A DNA stretch of 64,000 bases. Origin: Bugulina stolonifera (Eukaryota > Bryozoa > Gymnolaemata > Cheilostomatida > Bugulidae). Where the stretch lies: NCBI GenBank assembly GCA_935421135.1, contig OW285192.1:1903501-1967500 (forward strand). The letters are read 5' to 3'. The notes under the pieces were generated by a model. The model had not been told where the DNA came from. It made no database searches and saw only the letters and a program-made list of their open reading frames with translations. The stretch's first letter is position 1, and each line of letters starts with the position of its first letter. The position numbers and the translations under genes were made by a program. Below are positions 1 to 15,000 of the stretch, one piece after another.

Positions 1-3
1 TAC

Positions 4-81
4 CCGTACAGATGAATCCATCTCTCTTGTCAGCCGTACATGTAAGCCAGTTGTATAAGCAAGGATTTGGATTGCATTTAT
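4..81 (-). CDS. Gene A exon 22: partial EGF-like domain at the window edge
   Basis: A 78-base phase 1-1 exon with DKCNPNPCLYNW near its start and a final F-I-C. Four Cys follow the first half of an EGF-like domain. The acceptor is at 83-82 and the first bases of the donor (GTA) are at 3-1, so the exon itself is complete. The gene B equivalent at 38967-38890 is also 78 bases. Downstream exons of gene A, expected to include a membrane anchor, are outside the window. Confidence 0.85.
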
Positions 82-3000
82 CTGTAATATTAAACAGGTG
101 TTTGTGGAGGAAATTTAGTATTCAAACTCAAAGGCTACAGTCAAGCATAGCCGTAACTATCTAGGTGGCTCAGGCGGCCCTAGCCGTCTGAACTTTTTGT
201 TAAAAGAAGAAAAAATTAAGCTAATATCGGAAGGCATAGATACCGTGCCCCACATGATATAGACATACTCTAATGAAAACGATGCTACTATGTGCATCAT
301 TATACTGATGGCTAATTTTCGCGTGAAGCCACTGCTGATTGGTAGCGTGCTTGGTCTTCATACATAGAGACACGAGTTCGAATCCCACTGCGGGACAATC
401 TTTTTTCATTTTAGTAATTCACTCAATTTGTTAGCTATACAGTGACAATACTAATCTCATCTGTAAGATAGGATCACTGCATCTGTAATTCTGTATTCAA
501 CAATAGGAAATGCCCTAAGATTGCATGCACAGTGTTCCCACCCATCTCATTTGTTCCACTTCGAACACTGTTCTTCAGGGTTTGGGAACCCTAGAATACC
601 ACTCTCCATCTCTATCCATCAACTAAATTTGCACTATATCCCCTCTTATTAATGTCTGTACATTTTTAGGCCTAAGTCATGTAATGATGTAAAGGACTAC
701 AATGGTACGTCATGGCCAAGCCAAACAGAGAAGCACTATTTCGCAGTATACTAATTTGAAGTTCACTATTTGCAGATTACTATGCAACATTTTGTACTTT
801 TGTACCATCACGTATAGCTCAAATATGCATCAAAATGGATGTTTTTGTGTGAATTTTAAAAAACTTTCTTGTGGGAGGTGCCCCACCCTCCTTCTTCCCC
901 CATCCCGCACACACCCTCCCCACACCGCTACTGTTAGCCAGCCAAATTTTGGCCGCCTCAACTTTTTCAGGAAAGTTACCCCCTTGTCAAGTAACATGCA
1001 CAATGTATAATAATAGGCTATATTTTAAATTTTCACACAATTTAAAAGACTTAGTCTAAATTTACATGTATAAGTACTCAATATAACTTAATAATGAATA
1101 GTAAGACGAGACGCATTTTATATTTTGTTGAATTCTAATATTTCGATGTATGTCCATACATCATCATCATAGGAATGAAGTTTAGGAAATTTAAGGATAC
1201 TTATATGCTGGATAAATACTTTTTTTTTCTCTTTGAAGTATTTATCCAGTATATAAGTAACCTTAAATTTCCTAAACTTCATTCCTCTGATGATGATGTA
1301 TGGACATACATCGAAATATTAGAATTCAATAAAATATAAAATGCGTCTCGTCTTACTATCCATTATTGAGATACTTGCTCGCACCAACATTTTTCAATGT
1401 GACTTCAATTGAGTTTGCTCTCTTTCTTGAACAACTGTCAAAGTTCGGCTGCACTGAAAACTTGGAAGATTTTTACTGACTATATTAGCCATACTTGATA
1501 GCTCTGTAAACATAGACTGTATCTAAACTATTTAAAGAATAGTTCAGTTAAATGCTAAACTGCAAAAAGTTGACACAAGCTGTCTAGAATACATGTACCT
1601 ACAGAAGAGCTTTACCCTAAATTTCTCACTTTAACTTAAGCAGCCTTTTTTTATTTATGTGAACTCTGTCAGACAATAGCAGTGATACCCAGTAGTCACA
1701 ACTGCTTTCATAACTAACACAGTATTTGCTTTATACTAACTTATTGTTTGAAGAATGCACATTTTCCATCTGCTAAATATCTCACTCACTAAACTAACTA
1801 TTAGTTTACCAGCAACAGAGCATGTGGCTCCAGTATATCCAGATGGACAGATACAAGATGGTGGATCTGTATCATCACTACATGTGCCTCCGTGTAGACA
1901 CTGAAGTCTTTCATCACCACAGAGCTCTTCTGCTTGTTCACATCTATCTCCAGCATATCCAACAGCATCGGTACAGTCACAGGAAATGATGTCATTAGAT
2001 ATGCATGTGCCACCATGTTGACATGCTTTGTAGGCTAAAAGAGGTGGTTGATTTGGTACATGTAGAAATTTACTATGTGACAGTTTTTATCAAAAGAATA
2101 ATTAGTCGAAACTGGGAGTGACTAAGCTGGAGAATACTGAGTGACCGGAGACATGATTGAGAGTAAAATTAGAACTCTATTTTAGTAAATCAAAAGGACT
2201 GCAAATTTTAAATGTAAGGAAGTTATTACAGAACACAGGTTTTACGAAGCATACATGTAATTGTGTTATACATCAACGCTTAAACCACTACTGTCTCACC
2301 ATTCAATATTTGCAAAGAATACTGGTCATCTTATTTCATCAAGATTGATGTGCTGTTTGTCTCTGTAAACCTAGTGGCAGCCAAGATAAACTCATTTGAA
2401 TATTGGCTATTATGACCTCCATTCAGCATTGAGACCTGTTAAGTTCCTATGGCTATGCCTGTCCTAAGTCTATACTTGTAACTTATGTACATAGGTAAGC
2501 TACTAACATCAAATAGCCCAGTAATCTTATTGAGCCAACACTAACTGTCATTCTATAAATAACTCTTGTGCACAGTGATGAATAAGTAAGTTAGAGTCAT
2601 GCCCACAAAAAACAACGCAATGCATTGCAAGTCCTATGGCTATCTCTGTAGCACTGCTTTATATTGACTGCTTGAGTGCTTCCAAAATTCCCAACATAGG
2701 CTGATTGAAGGTGAAATTAGCCAATATTAAAACAGCAGTTTCTTGGCAGCAGCTAGGATACCAAACACAAACAACACATCAATCTTAATGAAAAAGGATG
2801 AACAACATTATTTGAAAATATTGAATGGTGCGACAGTAGTGGTTTAAGGAATTGATGTTCTCAGGCTGACTTCCATAACCATAAAACTTACATTATTACA
2901 AAGATTATACACAATACGAGAAAGTTAATGCATTTAGGTTTTGAGGTTTTATTGTTGCAGAGCTAAAAACTTTGGAATCTTTACAGTGTACATTATCCAT

Positions 3001-6000
3001 GGAAATTAGTTTTAGGATTAGATGGTTACACAGCAAGTTTGAATGGGTAAGCACGATGATAGTTTCTGCCAGGTATTTCAGCAGGCAATAAATTCATTAC
3101 TATGGCTCACAGTGTGTACTTGCTGCATCTACATGTGAAGTCAAGGCGATGTTTTTAGACTGTACATACAATTACACGTGCAAGTACATGTAATTTACTG
3201 ATACTACACAGCCCTATTCCTGCTAACAGGAAATATTTAATGCTGGGGGCTGCTAGTATCTGTTCATACCAATATTCAGCCTGTCTCCACTGTAAACTTC
3301 ATGAATGGATGCAGTTTACCAGGTTTACAGTTATACAGCGACTACCAGCCTGAGAAGCATTGGAAGCGAACGTACCAGTTTTTTATTAAAGACTGAAAAA
3401 TGACAGTCCAGCAGTGAAACCTATTTATTTTGATGTATCTTGGTACAAGAATGTTGTGAAAAGTTGTGGTTTTGGGGGTGGCTATTATCCAACAAAGTTA
3501 CGAAGAGAAAATTAACCACATAATTATATGTAATATTGTGATTGTGACCACTACACAAAATTATGCTGTACCTCGATACGATATATGCACATGACTACTA
3601 CTTAGGACTACTATCTTTGTAAGTTGCATAGAAATAAAACAGTGTTACATTTGGCTAAATCATCAAACATCATTTAACTAGCATGTCAAAATGAAACTGC
3701 GCGCAGCCAACGTATCGATGCTGTTTCCTACAAACTCAATAACTGGATCAACAACCTCTGATAGTTTTAAACTTACTTTTTTCACAAACTGTACACTGCT
3801 TTTGCTGACAGAAAAAGTCCGAGAACATTCTAGACTTATCTAAAAATACACATATATATATATGTTCATCGATAATAGTGTTGGATAATTAGACCTACTG
3901 TATATTATGTAGATTGCAGTGAACAAAGTAATTTAATGTACAATGTACATGCACAACCTCTGGATGTATGAAGTGCAATGCAAGCAGATGCAATGAGATT
4001 TACACACACAGTCATATTTCAGTACTGTTTGCTTCCAGATGTACAAAAATAACCCGATGCTCTGTACTTGTGCGTGGTAAAGCATTTGGCATTGTTGCTA
4101 TGCAAGCCAGCAAGTTTAGGTCTAGGGTAGCGGTGCACTAATTGGCATTAATACGTCATGTACGTCACGTATAATGCAAACTCATTTGGATAATAAGTAA
4201 TATGAACGCATAATTTCTATTTGTTTGTTAGTGCACCACCCATTAGAAGACAATCAAAAGCTGAACATAAAATGCTACCTAGGGTTAAAACAGGAAACTA
4301 ACCTAAACACTGCTCTGTAAAGTTGAGAGTATCACTTCCATACATCAACCAGTCTGATACTAGATTATAGTCAGATAGTGTCTCATTGTATCCTCTATCT
4401 AATGTATCAACTACCTTAATATGTACCAGAGATCTTTGTATGAACTGAGAGTAGAGAGCATTGTGTGGTATCCATCTCCATTCACAGTATATCGGTAGAT
4501 ATTCTACAACACAACAATGGTTCAGATCCACAGGGTAATCATAAACAAGTTAAAGATGTTGGTTGTTTCAGTATAACAGTAATAATGGTATAAATAAGCA
4601 CATTCATGCTATCTTCCTCTTCACATAGCTTTTAAGCTACATTACAACCTTCTTGTACGACTCTTTCTGATGCAGGCTAAAACATGTTTTTCATAGTTCC
4701 ATGTCACTAGAAAATCTGTTACCACTGCTAAAATTGATGCACAAGGGTAAATAATTCCCCATCAGTAATCACATACCTGCTATTGTGGTTTCTTTGAGAG
4801 CAAGGTCTATATCAATATAGGCTGTGTGAGTGTAGGTGACCTTGTTTGTAACTGGGTCATCAGCTTTTACAATAGAGTAAGAAACATTTCTCCCCTCTTT
4901 ACAGCCGACATACATCTACTCGCCAAGAAAAATGTTAGAACTTTAGTCTTAAACCATGGCGGAATATTAACCAACAAAAAAGATCGATGAATACGTCTTG
5001 CATCTCAATGTTTATAACGAGTTACAGTTTTTATGTAAGTCATGCATTGCCAAGTAGCCAGGTTTTATAAAGCTATTGCACACTTTCTAATCCAGCAGAA
5101 CCAAGATGAATCTTTATGCAATCGATTTTCAAGACATTTAACATGCCATCTCCATTACTATTTTGCTTTCTCCTAATGATGATAACTGGATTATACATGT
5201 ATCTATAGAAATGCATGTATGAAGATAACAACAAAACAATTTTTAATATTTGAGAAGAGCTGACTAAATTTATTTACCCCCTGAAATGTAGTGTTATACA
5301 TCGGATGAGGTGTTACAATTGAACAGTTGATAAATGCAGTAGTGCCGGCATTTAATTTTATAGGACTATTGCTGTTCATTCCAAACACTGTCTGCCTTTT
5401 AGTTGGTGTTGACGACATTATTTGCAGAGTGGGAATATCTGATGGAAAAAACATAGTTATCTCAGCATATCACATGCATCCAAGTGTACAAATTTTGAGC
5501 GAGTCAAGAAATACTGTTGAGTGTAGAGCATAAATTATTTACAATAAACCCAGCAGTGAAAACGCAAGACTTTGTGATTAGTAATGTAAGCTACAATTTA
5601 AAACTAAACTACTACTATAACTTCTACTACTAACAATCATGTACCATCTACATGTACATGTACTGCCAAACTAGTATTTTAAATTGCTATACAATGGAGG
5701 GCCAGACTTACAGTCTTAATACAAATTTTCACTCTTAATTTACATGCACTTCTTCTGTTACAATGTACAATTTACATGTAAATGATGTGTGTACCTTTCC
5801 CCTGAGGAAATACAATTTCTTCACTTTCTATTTTGCTACCATCCAGAGAGGCATTGGCTAATCTTAGTTGAATGTAGTTTACTTGTTCGTCTAACACAAG
5901 TTTGGTAGAAGGGCCCCCCACAGCTACAATATCAAAACCACGAACACAGGTAACGCAAGTAAGTCATGATGTATTTATAGACACTTGGTCGTTGCAAGGT

Positions 6001-9000
6001 AAGTTCAAGATACATTGTACTGGAGAAACTGAAAAACTTCCTTAATTGTTGTGGAAATATTTTTGCATCAATGATCATGTATGATAATAATAATGAGCAT
6101 CCAGGAGATTGAGACAACACCTTACTGCGCTTAATTGTTCAGTACAATGACCCAAAATTACGATCTCATATGATCTGATAAGTCATACCTGTATTTTTTT
6201 TAGTGCGTTTATTGCTATTTTTGAAAGACATAAAAGGTATTAAAAAACAAATATATATAAAAAGCAAAGGAACAACCAGATAGCCCGAGGCTAGAGAAAA
6301 GGCTGCCCAACTAGAAAGCTCTTCACTGCCGCAGAACCACCCTGCACAAGGACGGCAGGGACATGCAGTCTCCACCGGCCCTAAGCGACCCCCCACGTGA
6401 GGGCAGTCAGACCATCCACGCGACAGGCAGCGGTGCAAGTCTCCACCCCCATTAGGTACTTGTTGTACAGGACAATTCCTGTGCTCATCAATGACCTCTC
6501 ACCTCGCTTGTTGTTGGCTTTCTTTGTTTTAAGGCTTTTGTTGCCGGGTGTTGTGATGGCTTTTTGTCATCAGTGAAAATGAAAATTCTGGCGGAAAGGT
6601 TTAAAGCAGTAGTTTTAAAGTGGTGAATTCAAAGAGAATTTTAATTGGCATGATTTTCCGGGTTTTAAAATGAGAGGTGACATATTCTCTCGGTTTATTA
6701 TTTAAAATTATTCTAACATTGCCTTCTGGAGGAAGTTAAAACTTGTTCTATTATTTTGGAAATGGCACTTAAGATTGAGATTGGTCAGTAATTATTACAA
6801 CTGTTCTATCACCCTCTTTGAAAATTGGAGTAACACACGCAAATTTTAGACAGTCAGGGAAAATTGATGTTTTTATAATTAAGCCAGAAATTAGGTGGGG
6901 ATAACCAGTCAAATTGGGGCACATGGTGTAATGAGACGGATGAACTATTAGCACAACAGGCAATACTATTATACATTGTACCTTGCACCCAATGTAGATA
7001 TTCATATGTACAGTCAGATTCTGTTGAAGTGTTAATAGGTTTAGAACAAATAGTCATTGTGTAGTTGGTAAAACATTCTCCTTTCACTTCCCAGAATACT
7101 GTGCTAGTCCATGGATCTATTTGTAGATCAAATGTATAGTCTTCTACAGGATGGCAGTCTGCTTGACAAAATAATGTCAGAATCTCATAAAATTGCATGT
7201 ACATACAGTGGAACTTGCTTAATTCAAACCTCACATAATTAAAAACCTTCGGTAGTTCAAACTGTTAGCCTTGGTCCCTGCTGAGTACTATATAAATGGC
7301 TTTAAATTATTCAAACTTATCATCTGTAAATCAAATTTATGCCGCGTAGGCTCGCGCAATAATCAATGATAATACCATTGCATCAAGCATTAGTCACCTA
7401 ATAATAGTTGCTAGTAGTTAATAGTTATTAGTAGTTACTAAACTGCAATATACATGTATGTTTCTTGCCAAGCTAAGCTTCGAAAACCCACTGATTGCTT
7501 TACTGTTCCCTAGCTGAATGTGTTTTTATACTATTTTCCTGTCACATGCGATGCATAACTTGTTGCCCATCAGCAGTGCTGCAGTTTTTGGTGTACTAAA
7601 GTACATAAAGTACTATTAAATAGGAAGCTGTCATGTGAAAACTTGTCTTTCCTATATTATATTCACAATTGAAGCAAATGAAGGTTAATGCATGCATGCA
7701 TGCATATTCATGTACTACCACATTTATATAGTATTATTTGTCAAGTAGGCATCCATGTCATGATATGAAATGAAGGGATCACATAATTCAAACTCGGCCT
7801 AATTCAATCTACTTATGGTGGTCTCTGAAGCTTGAATCAAGCAAGTCTCTCTGTATATCTTCTCTGCAACAAAAAAACGTTGTAATCACTCTGGTCTCCC
7901 TGTCAATTTCAGCTTAGGGGAGAATTGAATACAACTGCTAGCTAGTTTATGTAAAATTCATTAAATGTAGAATCAATTATTTGTAAGAAACAAATATGAA
8001 TATCATATTTTGATTCTTTGCGAAAGTTTAAGACCACCACCTATTTTGGACCATTTTGACTGATAATGCATTATTTTTTCTTTTGACTGCTACAAATATG
8101 TTTCAATGATACCAAAATGATTCTACTGTATTCTGTGCCATTGCACCATGCTATGATGCAATTCCATCCAGAAAGAGGCTCACAATACGATGCAAAGTAT
8201 TATAATAGGTGCGAAAATGGGTAAAAGCAGCCTTTCCTCCAACTTCTTGAGCTCAGAATTTGGTTTTGAAGCAAGAAAGGCCTTCTGAGAGACAATTGTC
8301 AGCTAAATTTTGATGCAACATGGCTGCAGTGCACCAAGCTATTGCATGGTATCGTTATTTGGCTTTGTTCAATGATAGGAAACATTTGGGGCGTTCTAAG
8401 GCACCAAAACACCAAATGATACCGCCACTAGAAACATCACAATTCGCTCACCAAGCAGTTCCAACACCTTTCTGAGGGCAGCATTGCTACCTGCTAGAAC
8501 TAAACTAAACCTGTTTAATGGGTAAACATCATAGGCGCAGCAATTTCATGCATTATAGAGCTCTTTCCACTGATCTAGAGAACGTAGCGGAATAAGCTTT
8601 GTCGCCAGAACAAAGTGATGGCACTAGAGTGGTTCCTCAGCAGCCCAGACATCAACCTCACTGATCATTTATGGTGTTTAATTTTAAACAAAGTTGTGGA
8701 GAAGCAAACAGCAAGTGATCAGGCTTTGAAAAATGCACTAAATTTGACATGGGTGACTGAGATTGCTTCCACACACACTGTCGTAACCTCATGAAAACTA
8801 TGCACAGGTGACTGACAGGAGCAATCGAAAATAGGGGTGGACACACCAAATACTAATATTAATTGTGTACACAGCACATATTATAATATAGTAAAAAGTT
8901 ATTATTCACTCAATTGCAACACATAATGGGCAACAAAAATAAAAAATTCTCAGAAAATCTCAAAAACCATGATTTCACTATTTTTTGTGAGGTAGTCTTA

Positions 9001-12000
9001 AACTTTTGCAAATGACTGTAAGTTAATGAAGTCTCAATTGGTATTTATACTATCTGCATATACATGTACACGCATGAAGAACTTAACTCACATCTCATAC
9101 ATGGTGTACAAGCAGAACCACCACAGGTCAATGCTCTTTGTTCTCTTTTCATGACTAAAAGAACAAAACAGTTCTATTTAGTAAAATTGCATTAAATGAA
9201 GCTTTCTCTTACAGTTTAGTTAACACAACCTGCTTCAATTTTGTTTTTTTTAAAATATCAACATATGAATGTTTATGCCACACACAACAATGCTAACAGC
9301 AAATAAAAAGGATGCAGAATGCATAGAAGCTTGTTTAAAGTCAATGACGACACATTCAATACCAATGGCCACTCATTGAATTTGAGTTTCTAACAACATT
9401 TCAAGAAGAAATGGTTTTCACACAATTCTGCATCATGTTGAAATCTAGTCATTTTGAAAGATTCCGTCATCTGATGTAGTGTACATGTAACTGATGTTGG
9501 TTAACGACTTTAAAGCATGATTAAATTCAATGACTACTAAAAAACCAGTCAATAGCCAAAATAGAGGGATATGGTGATTCTGTTGTTACTGCAAAATATT
9601 TCACTTTCAGCTATTTCATTGCATTCATAAAGTACACTATCATAAGACTAGCTATTAAATCAAAGGTGCATTAAGTCAGGACTTGTCAGTTCAACAAGTT
9701 TAACAGTGATTGGATGAAACTCGGGACTTATTTCATTGAGCACTAGGTAGTAGTGGTAGTAGAGGAAGTGCAGATCGTAAGAGAAGCAGAAGTAGTGGAA
9801 GTATGGTGCAGCAGAAAAAGTAGAAGTGCTTACTAACACAACATAATTAACTACTTTGATACTTTAGTGGAATTGAAATTCAAGACTATTTACTAGCCCT
9901 TTGAATATCAAAAGTTTCACTGCTGATTTCAAAACTCAAAACTGCTATGAATTATAGCTGTTAAAATAATTAACCAGACTTCTATAACTTTTAGAGATTT
10001 TCATAAAATCTGATCAATGTCTTCACTTGAAGATGAGAAAATCTAAGGTTATTGTAACCCTTCGTCATGACCACGCACACACAAATCATGACATATTTTG
10101 TCTGCAATCACTGATATTATAGTCACTTACGTTTATGCAAGGTCCCATATGTGTATGGTGTGTTGTAGACATGAAATAGCTGAAAAAGTTCGTATTAGTG
10201 TTGTAATTCATTATTTGAAAATAGGATAACTTCAACCATTGGAATAAAACATGTATGTACTTGCATGTGTGAGTTCCAAGGCTAGTACAACTGGATAAAG
10301 TGGAAATCTTACCAATACATGTGTTGATATAATTATCTACATCTATTTGATCAGTCTTATTAAACTGATGGCTCAGAATCCAGGGCTGATTATCAACCTT
10401 GACCTCTCTAGTAACACACCCTTCCTTGTAGACCTTAACCTGGAGTAGAGCTACTTTCAGAGTGTCTGTCAGCTGCGGAGTGAACAGATCTCGTGGTGAT
10501 ACACTCCAGTTAGCACCACAGTATATGGGTATTGACTCTGTAGCAGATGATAGGGTGTAGAGATTTATATGAGATCCATGTCAAATATATTTATGATGGA
10601 AACTATCACTTGAAAGCTAGAAAAATAATAATACTCAGTGCTCACAAGTAATGCATATGCTCATATTTTGTATTACATTTTGACTGTAAAATCGAACAAT
10701 TCCTATTGTACTGGCCAGGAGTAGATATACATATACCTGCATAAAGGCTTTGATTGATCTGAATTTGCTCAACTTTAACTGTTATTTGGTTTTGTGTATC
10801 ATTAAATTCATCTTTTATAGTTGTTACCTCCTCTGATGTAGTAAGAACAGTTCCACAGTCAATGTATACCTACAAAGACAGATAGAACAGCTTTCAGTCC
10901 ATATGTAACTTAGAACAAACACTTGAATAATGTAAATGAAATATCCAAAGCTTTGTTTATATCCCTCATTGGTATACTGTCACTTCTTGTAATGGAATAG
11001 AATATTATACAGTTGAACTTGCTTAACTCAAACTCCAGGAAACCACCATAATTGGTTTGAATTAGGCCAAGTTTGAATTATGTGATCCTTCATTTTACAT
11101 TTTATATAATGACATGCATCACATGTACATGGTAACAGTATAAAGATGCATTTTGCTAAGGAACAGTAAAGCAATTAGTGGCTTTTCCCAGCTTAGTTTG
11201 AGCAGAAACGTGTTGCAGTAGTAAATACTAATGTCTACTACATTGTAACTACACTAGCAACGATTATTAGGTGACTAATGCTGGCTGTGATAGTATTGTG
11301 GTGAAACAGCCTGCCTGGACATAGACTGAGTTCTTGTACTTATATACATTAACATTGTTTACATAACTATTCACATACATACATGTATTGACACTTATCC
11401 ATATTATCCATCTATGCATTATTGTCTTACCTTGTACAATTATTATACAGTACATGCATGCTTATACTATATTATAATCAACCACTTATTGCATGCTCTA
11501 TTATTGTTTTACACCTATCAGATTATTGCGATTACACTTGGTTTTTCCCACATATTATCAGCAATTATCCTCTCTTATCTGATTGTATTAAACAGAGTCT
11601 TTTACCATGTACTTTTTAAGGCCGATATCTTGGAATAGGTTCATACTTAACCCTTTCATGCATGAGATACCTTTTTTTCTTGAAATAATTTTTTTCTAGT
11701 GTGTGTGTGGTAGGTAATTGCACTCTAACAACATATTAAAAATAATTTTTGCTCTATCTTTATTTTTGAAGAAGTTAAAAATTTTGTCCCCAATTGTGGA
11801 CATCATGCATCTAGTGAAAGCACGCGCAGTGTCCTCATATGAGGACAACAGGATAATACTGGTCTGTTGAGGCATATAAAAGCATATATTTGATGATATT
11901 GTATACTATATTGAACAGCAAGCAGCAAATTAATATTATATTCACAGTGAAGTCATAAAAGTTTGTATACATTGATGTATTAACTTAGTCAAAGTAGCTA

Positions 12001-15000
12001 GAGCGTCACAACTTCATGTCCGATCATCTTACTTAGTGTGGTAGCCTTGGAAACATGTTGGACAGAGTGCCTTCTTGCACACTTGGCACCCAAAACGAGT
12101 CTTGCTATTACACTCCGCAAAGGCACATCTGCTGGCGTTTCTAGCATTTAACTTTTCGGGCCAGTGACCAGCATTCAGATCATATCGAACATCGCATGGC
12201 ACCACTGTTCTAGCTGCAGCTTGTTGAGGAGGGTTGCGGAGTAGCAATGGCACAGCAGCTGCTGCAGGCCTACCTCTTCTTGTGTTGTTCAAACTCCAGC
12301 CAGTGTTTATGAGCATTCTGGCTAAGGATGAACGGAATGCTAGCAGGTCAGTTTCCTCACTATTTTGGTTCCACCGGTGAACAAGCCAACCATTCACTAT
12401 TGCCACATTCATAAAGTGAAAAAATATGCGCAAGTACCAGCGCTTCTGCTTTAGGCTGTGGCGATAGCAAGAGATCAGGAAATCTGTGAGGTCAACTCCA
12501 CCCATATGCTTGTTGTACACCTCAATTGCCTTTGGTCGAGTGATCTCTACATACCTTTTAGATTTTTTGTCCCATCTTTGCACAACATCTTGTGGTTCCA
12601 GGCCTGCAAAAGTGCTAGCAGTGTGCACAAAACTGTTGTCATTCCATTTTACAATTGTGATGTTATCACTGCTGGTGGCAAAGCTCACGGCACCTCTTCC
12701 TTTCATCTGTTTGTCCTCAGCTATAACTGTGTCGGCTCCCATGAGTCGATTCTTTCGAAGGGTGCCAACTGCAAATATCTGCTTTTCCCGCAGGTGCTTT
12801 AGCAGTGGGATAGTGGTAAATAAGTTGTCAAAATACACTTTGTGATTTCTTCCAGCTAGCAACTCAGTCAGTCGGACGACCACATCTGGGGAAAGACCAA
12901 GCACTTTGTCTGGTCTATTTCCATGAGCGCCCTGATAAACCTCAAAGTCATAAACATAACCTGATATACCTGATCTCACCCATGTTTTGTAGCCCCATTT
13001 CTTTGGCTTGCTTTTTATGTATTGCTTTAGGGAGCTTTGGCCAGTGAACGGTATCATCTGCTCATCAATACTGTGGCACTCCTCAGGATCAACAGCAGAC
13101 AGAAATCGCTCTCTCAGATGGGATAAGACTGGCCGTAGCTTCCATAACTTGTCGGTATCATTACAGTCATGAGCATTGTTGTCAGTAAAGTGGATGAACC
13201 GCCGAATGGACTCGAAACGATTCACACTCATGGCATCTGCAATCATGCTGCACCGTATAGAAGAATCGCTTGACCAGTACATCCTTAGTCGAGGATAGCG
13301 GATGTATGTCATAACAATGTTTATGCCAAGGAACACTAAAATCTCCCCTCTTGTTACATTGAGAGCTCGATTTATATCTTTCTGAGCCGAATACAGATTA
13401 GTATTGTACACAATGTCATCAATTAGTTTGTCATCAAAAAAGTACTGAAATATTTGGAGAGGCCAGTTTGTATCTGATATATTCACCTTTCGCTCACCGA
13501 TAAATTTGATCTCCTTATTAGCATGAGAGTTGTCCTTCCCTAATGTCCAAGAACAATTAGTTCCGGTGTCTTCATCACTACTACAATGGAAATCATGAGC
13601 TTGACTTACAGAAGGATGTGCCACTTTAGGCTGCTTGGATGTTGTTCTTTTAGCCTTAGGCTTCACTTGCTTTCGCTTCACAGGCAAAGGAGTTGAAGAT
13701 ACTGCGGATGTTGAGGGTAATTTGTTCAAATTAGCACACACTGGTGTATGTCCTGCTCCAGCTGCATGGTTGTTTGTTACGGAAGGTGTTGACAACTGGT
13801 CAACTATCTCAGCTCTGCTTGAGTTTACTTCTCCAGTGAGATTGTCAGTAGTAATATCATTCTCCGGGTTGACAGGGAGGCATTCATCGATGCTCGATTG
13901 TTGATGGGACAGGTCTTCGTATTCAGAGTCATCACTGTTCTGTTCTTGGGGTGCAGTGATGTCAAAATCAGCATCAAAGTCACTATCATCTCCAGATGTA
14001 ATAAGATCATCTTCAGAATCAGATTGCATCACTGCCTCCACAGCATTAGTAGTAAATTTTCGGTTGAAGTTCATATTGAGATTGAAATATTCAAAGATCT
14101 GCAATGTACATACATTACATGTACATTAATATTGTATAAATAATGTAAGGCAGTCTTTTCAGCAATTCAAGCAGTAGCTGTAAGAGTGCAATCATGTGAT
14201 TAATCCATTTGCTGCAAGTATTTTTACAAAATATCATTAGATTCATTGCTACCAACAATCTTATTGCAATGCCTTACATGGGGTAAAGTATGTGACCAGT
14301 GATTAATTGTTGCATGGTGTCCTCAATTGAGGACAAACTTTAAAGGCATGTCAATGCTACAGAAATAGCTTTGTTGCTAAAATTTTTTTTTCTACACATG
14401 TAAAGTGATCCAAATAATATATCAACTAACAATTATTACTGTATTGTAAATATATACTAAAAAAATTGACAAAATGGTCAGAGCAAATTGTAGAACACTC
14501 ACCTTAGTCAAATGTCTGGTTTAATTTTCCCTCCACAACCTAACCATGTGACCTTTGGAAAAATCTTTCAAAATAAATTGGGAGCACAACTCTTCAAAAA
14601 CATGCTAGTAAAAAAACAGATAGCTGCTGCATAAAACCTGCTCAGTAGGGAAGGGTAATGTTGGCTGTCCCCATATGAGGACGTCATGCAAGAAAGGGTT
14701 AATATACTTTCCATTTCGGGCCATTGTAAGCACCTTTTGTGCCAAGGCCGACACTTTTTGTGGCCGACGTCGGGCAGAATCCTTCATGTTGGTGCATCAG
14801 TTCCGGACTCGATACCTTATCGGTCCGTCGATACCTTAACGGCCTCTTTTGCCAGAAGTAGATTTAGTATATAAGGTAGCACATTTTCTGTATGAAATCA
14901 GTTGTTGATTGCGCTCTAATAAAGCAACATCTCCTAACTCAAACCTATAGAGGCTGACTCTTGTAGGCCGGTAACTCTACCGGCGGATCCATAGATCCAT

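Noticed and set aside
340..400. Functional tRNA gene
   Set aside because: Box A and B are present but acceptor and anticodon stems do not pair, and a related copy exists at 60085; it is a SINE head.
10130..10180. Possible extra gene A exon with AG and GTAAGT borders
   Set aside because: 49 bases long, not a multiple of three, stops in the frame required, and has no counterpart in gene B.
12458..13904. Plus-strand frames of 89-119 codons
   Set aside because: Antisense shadows of the piggyBac transposase.
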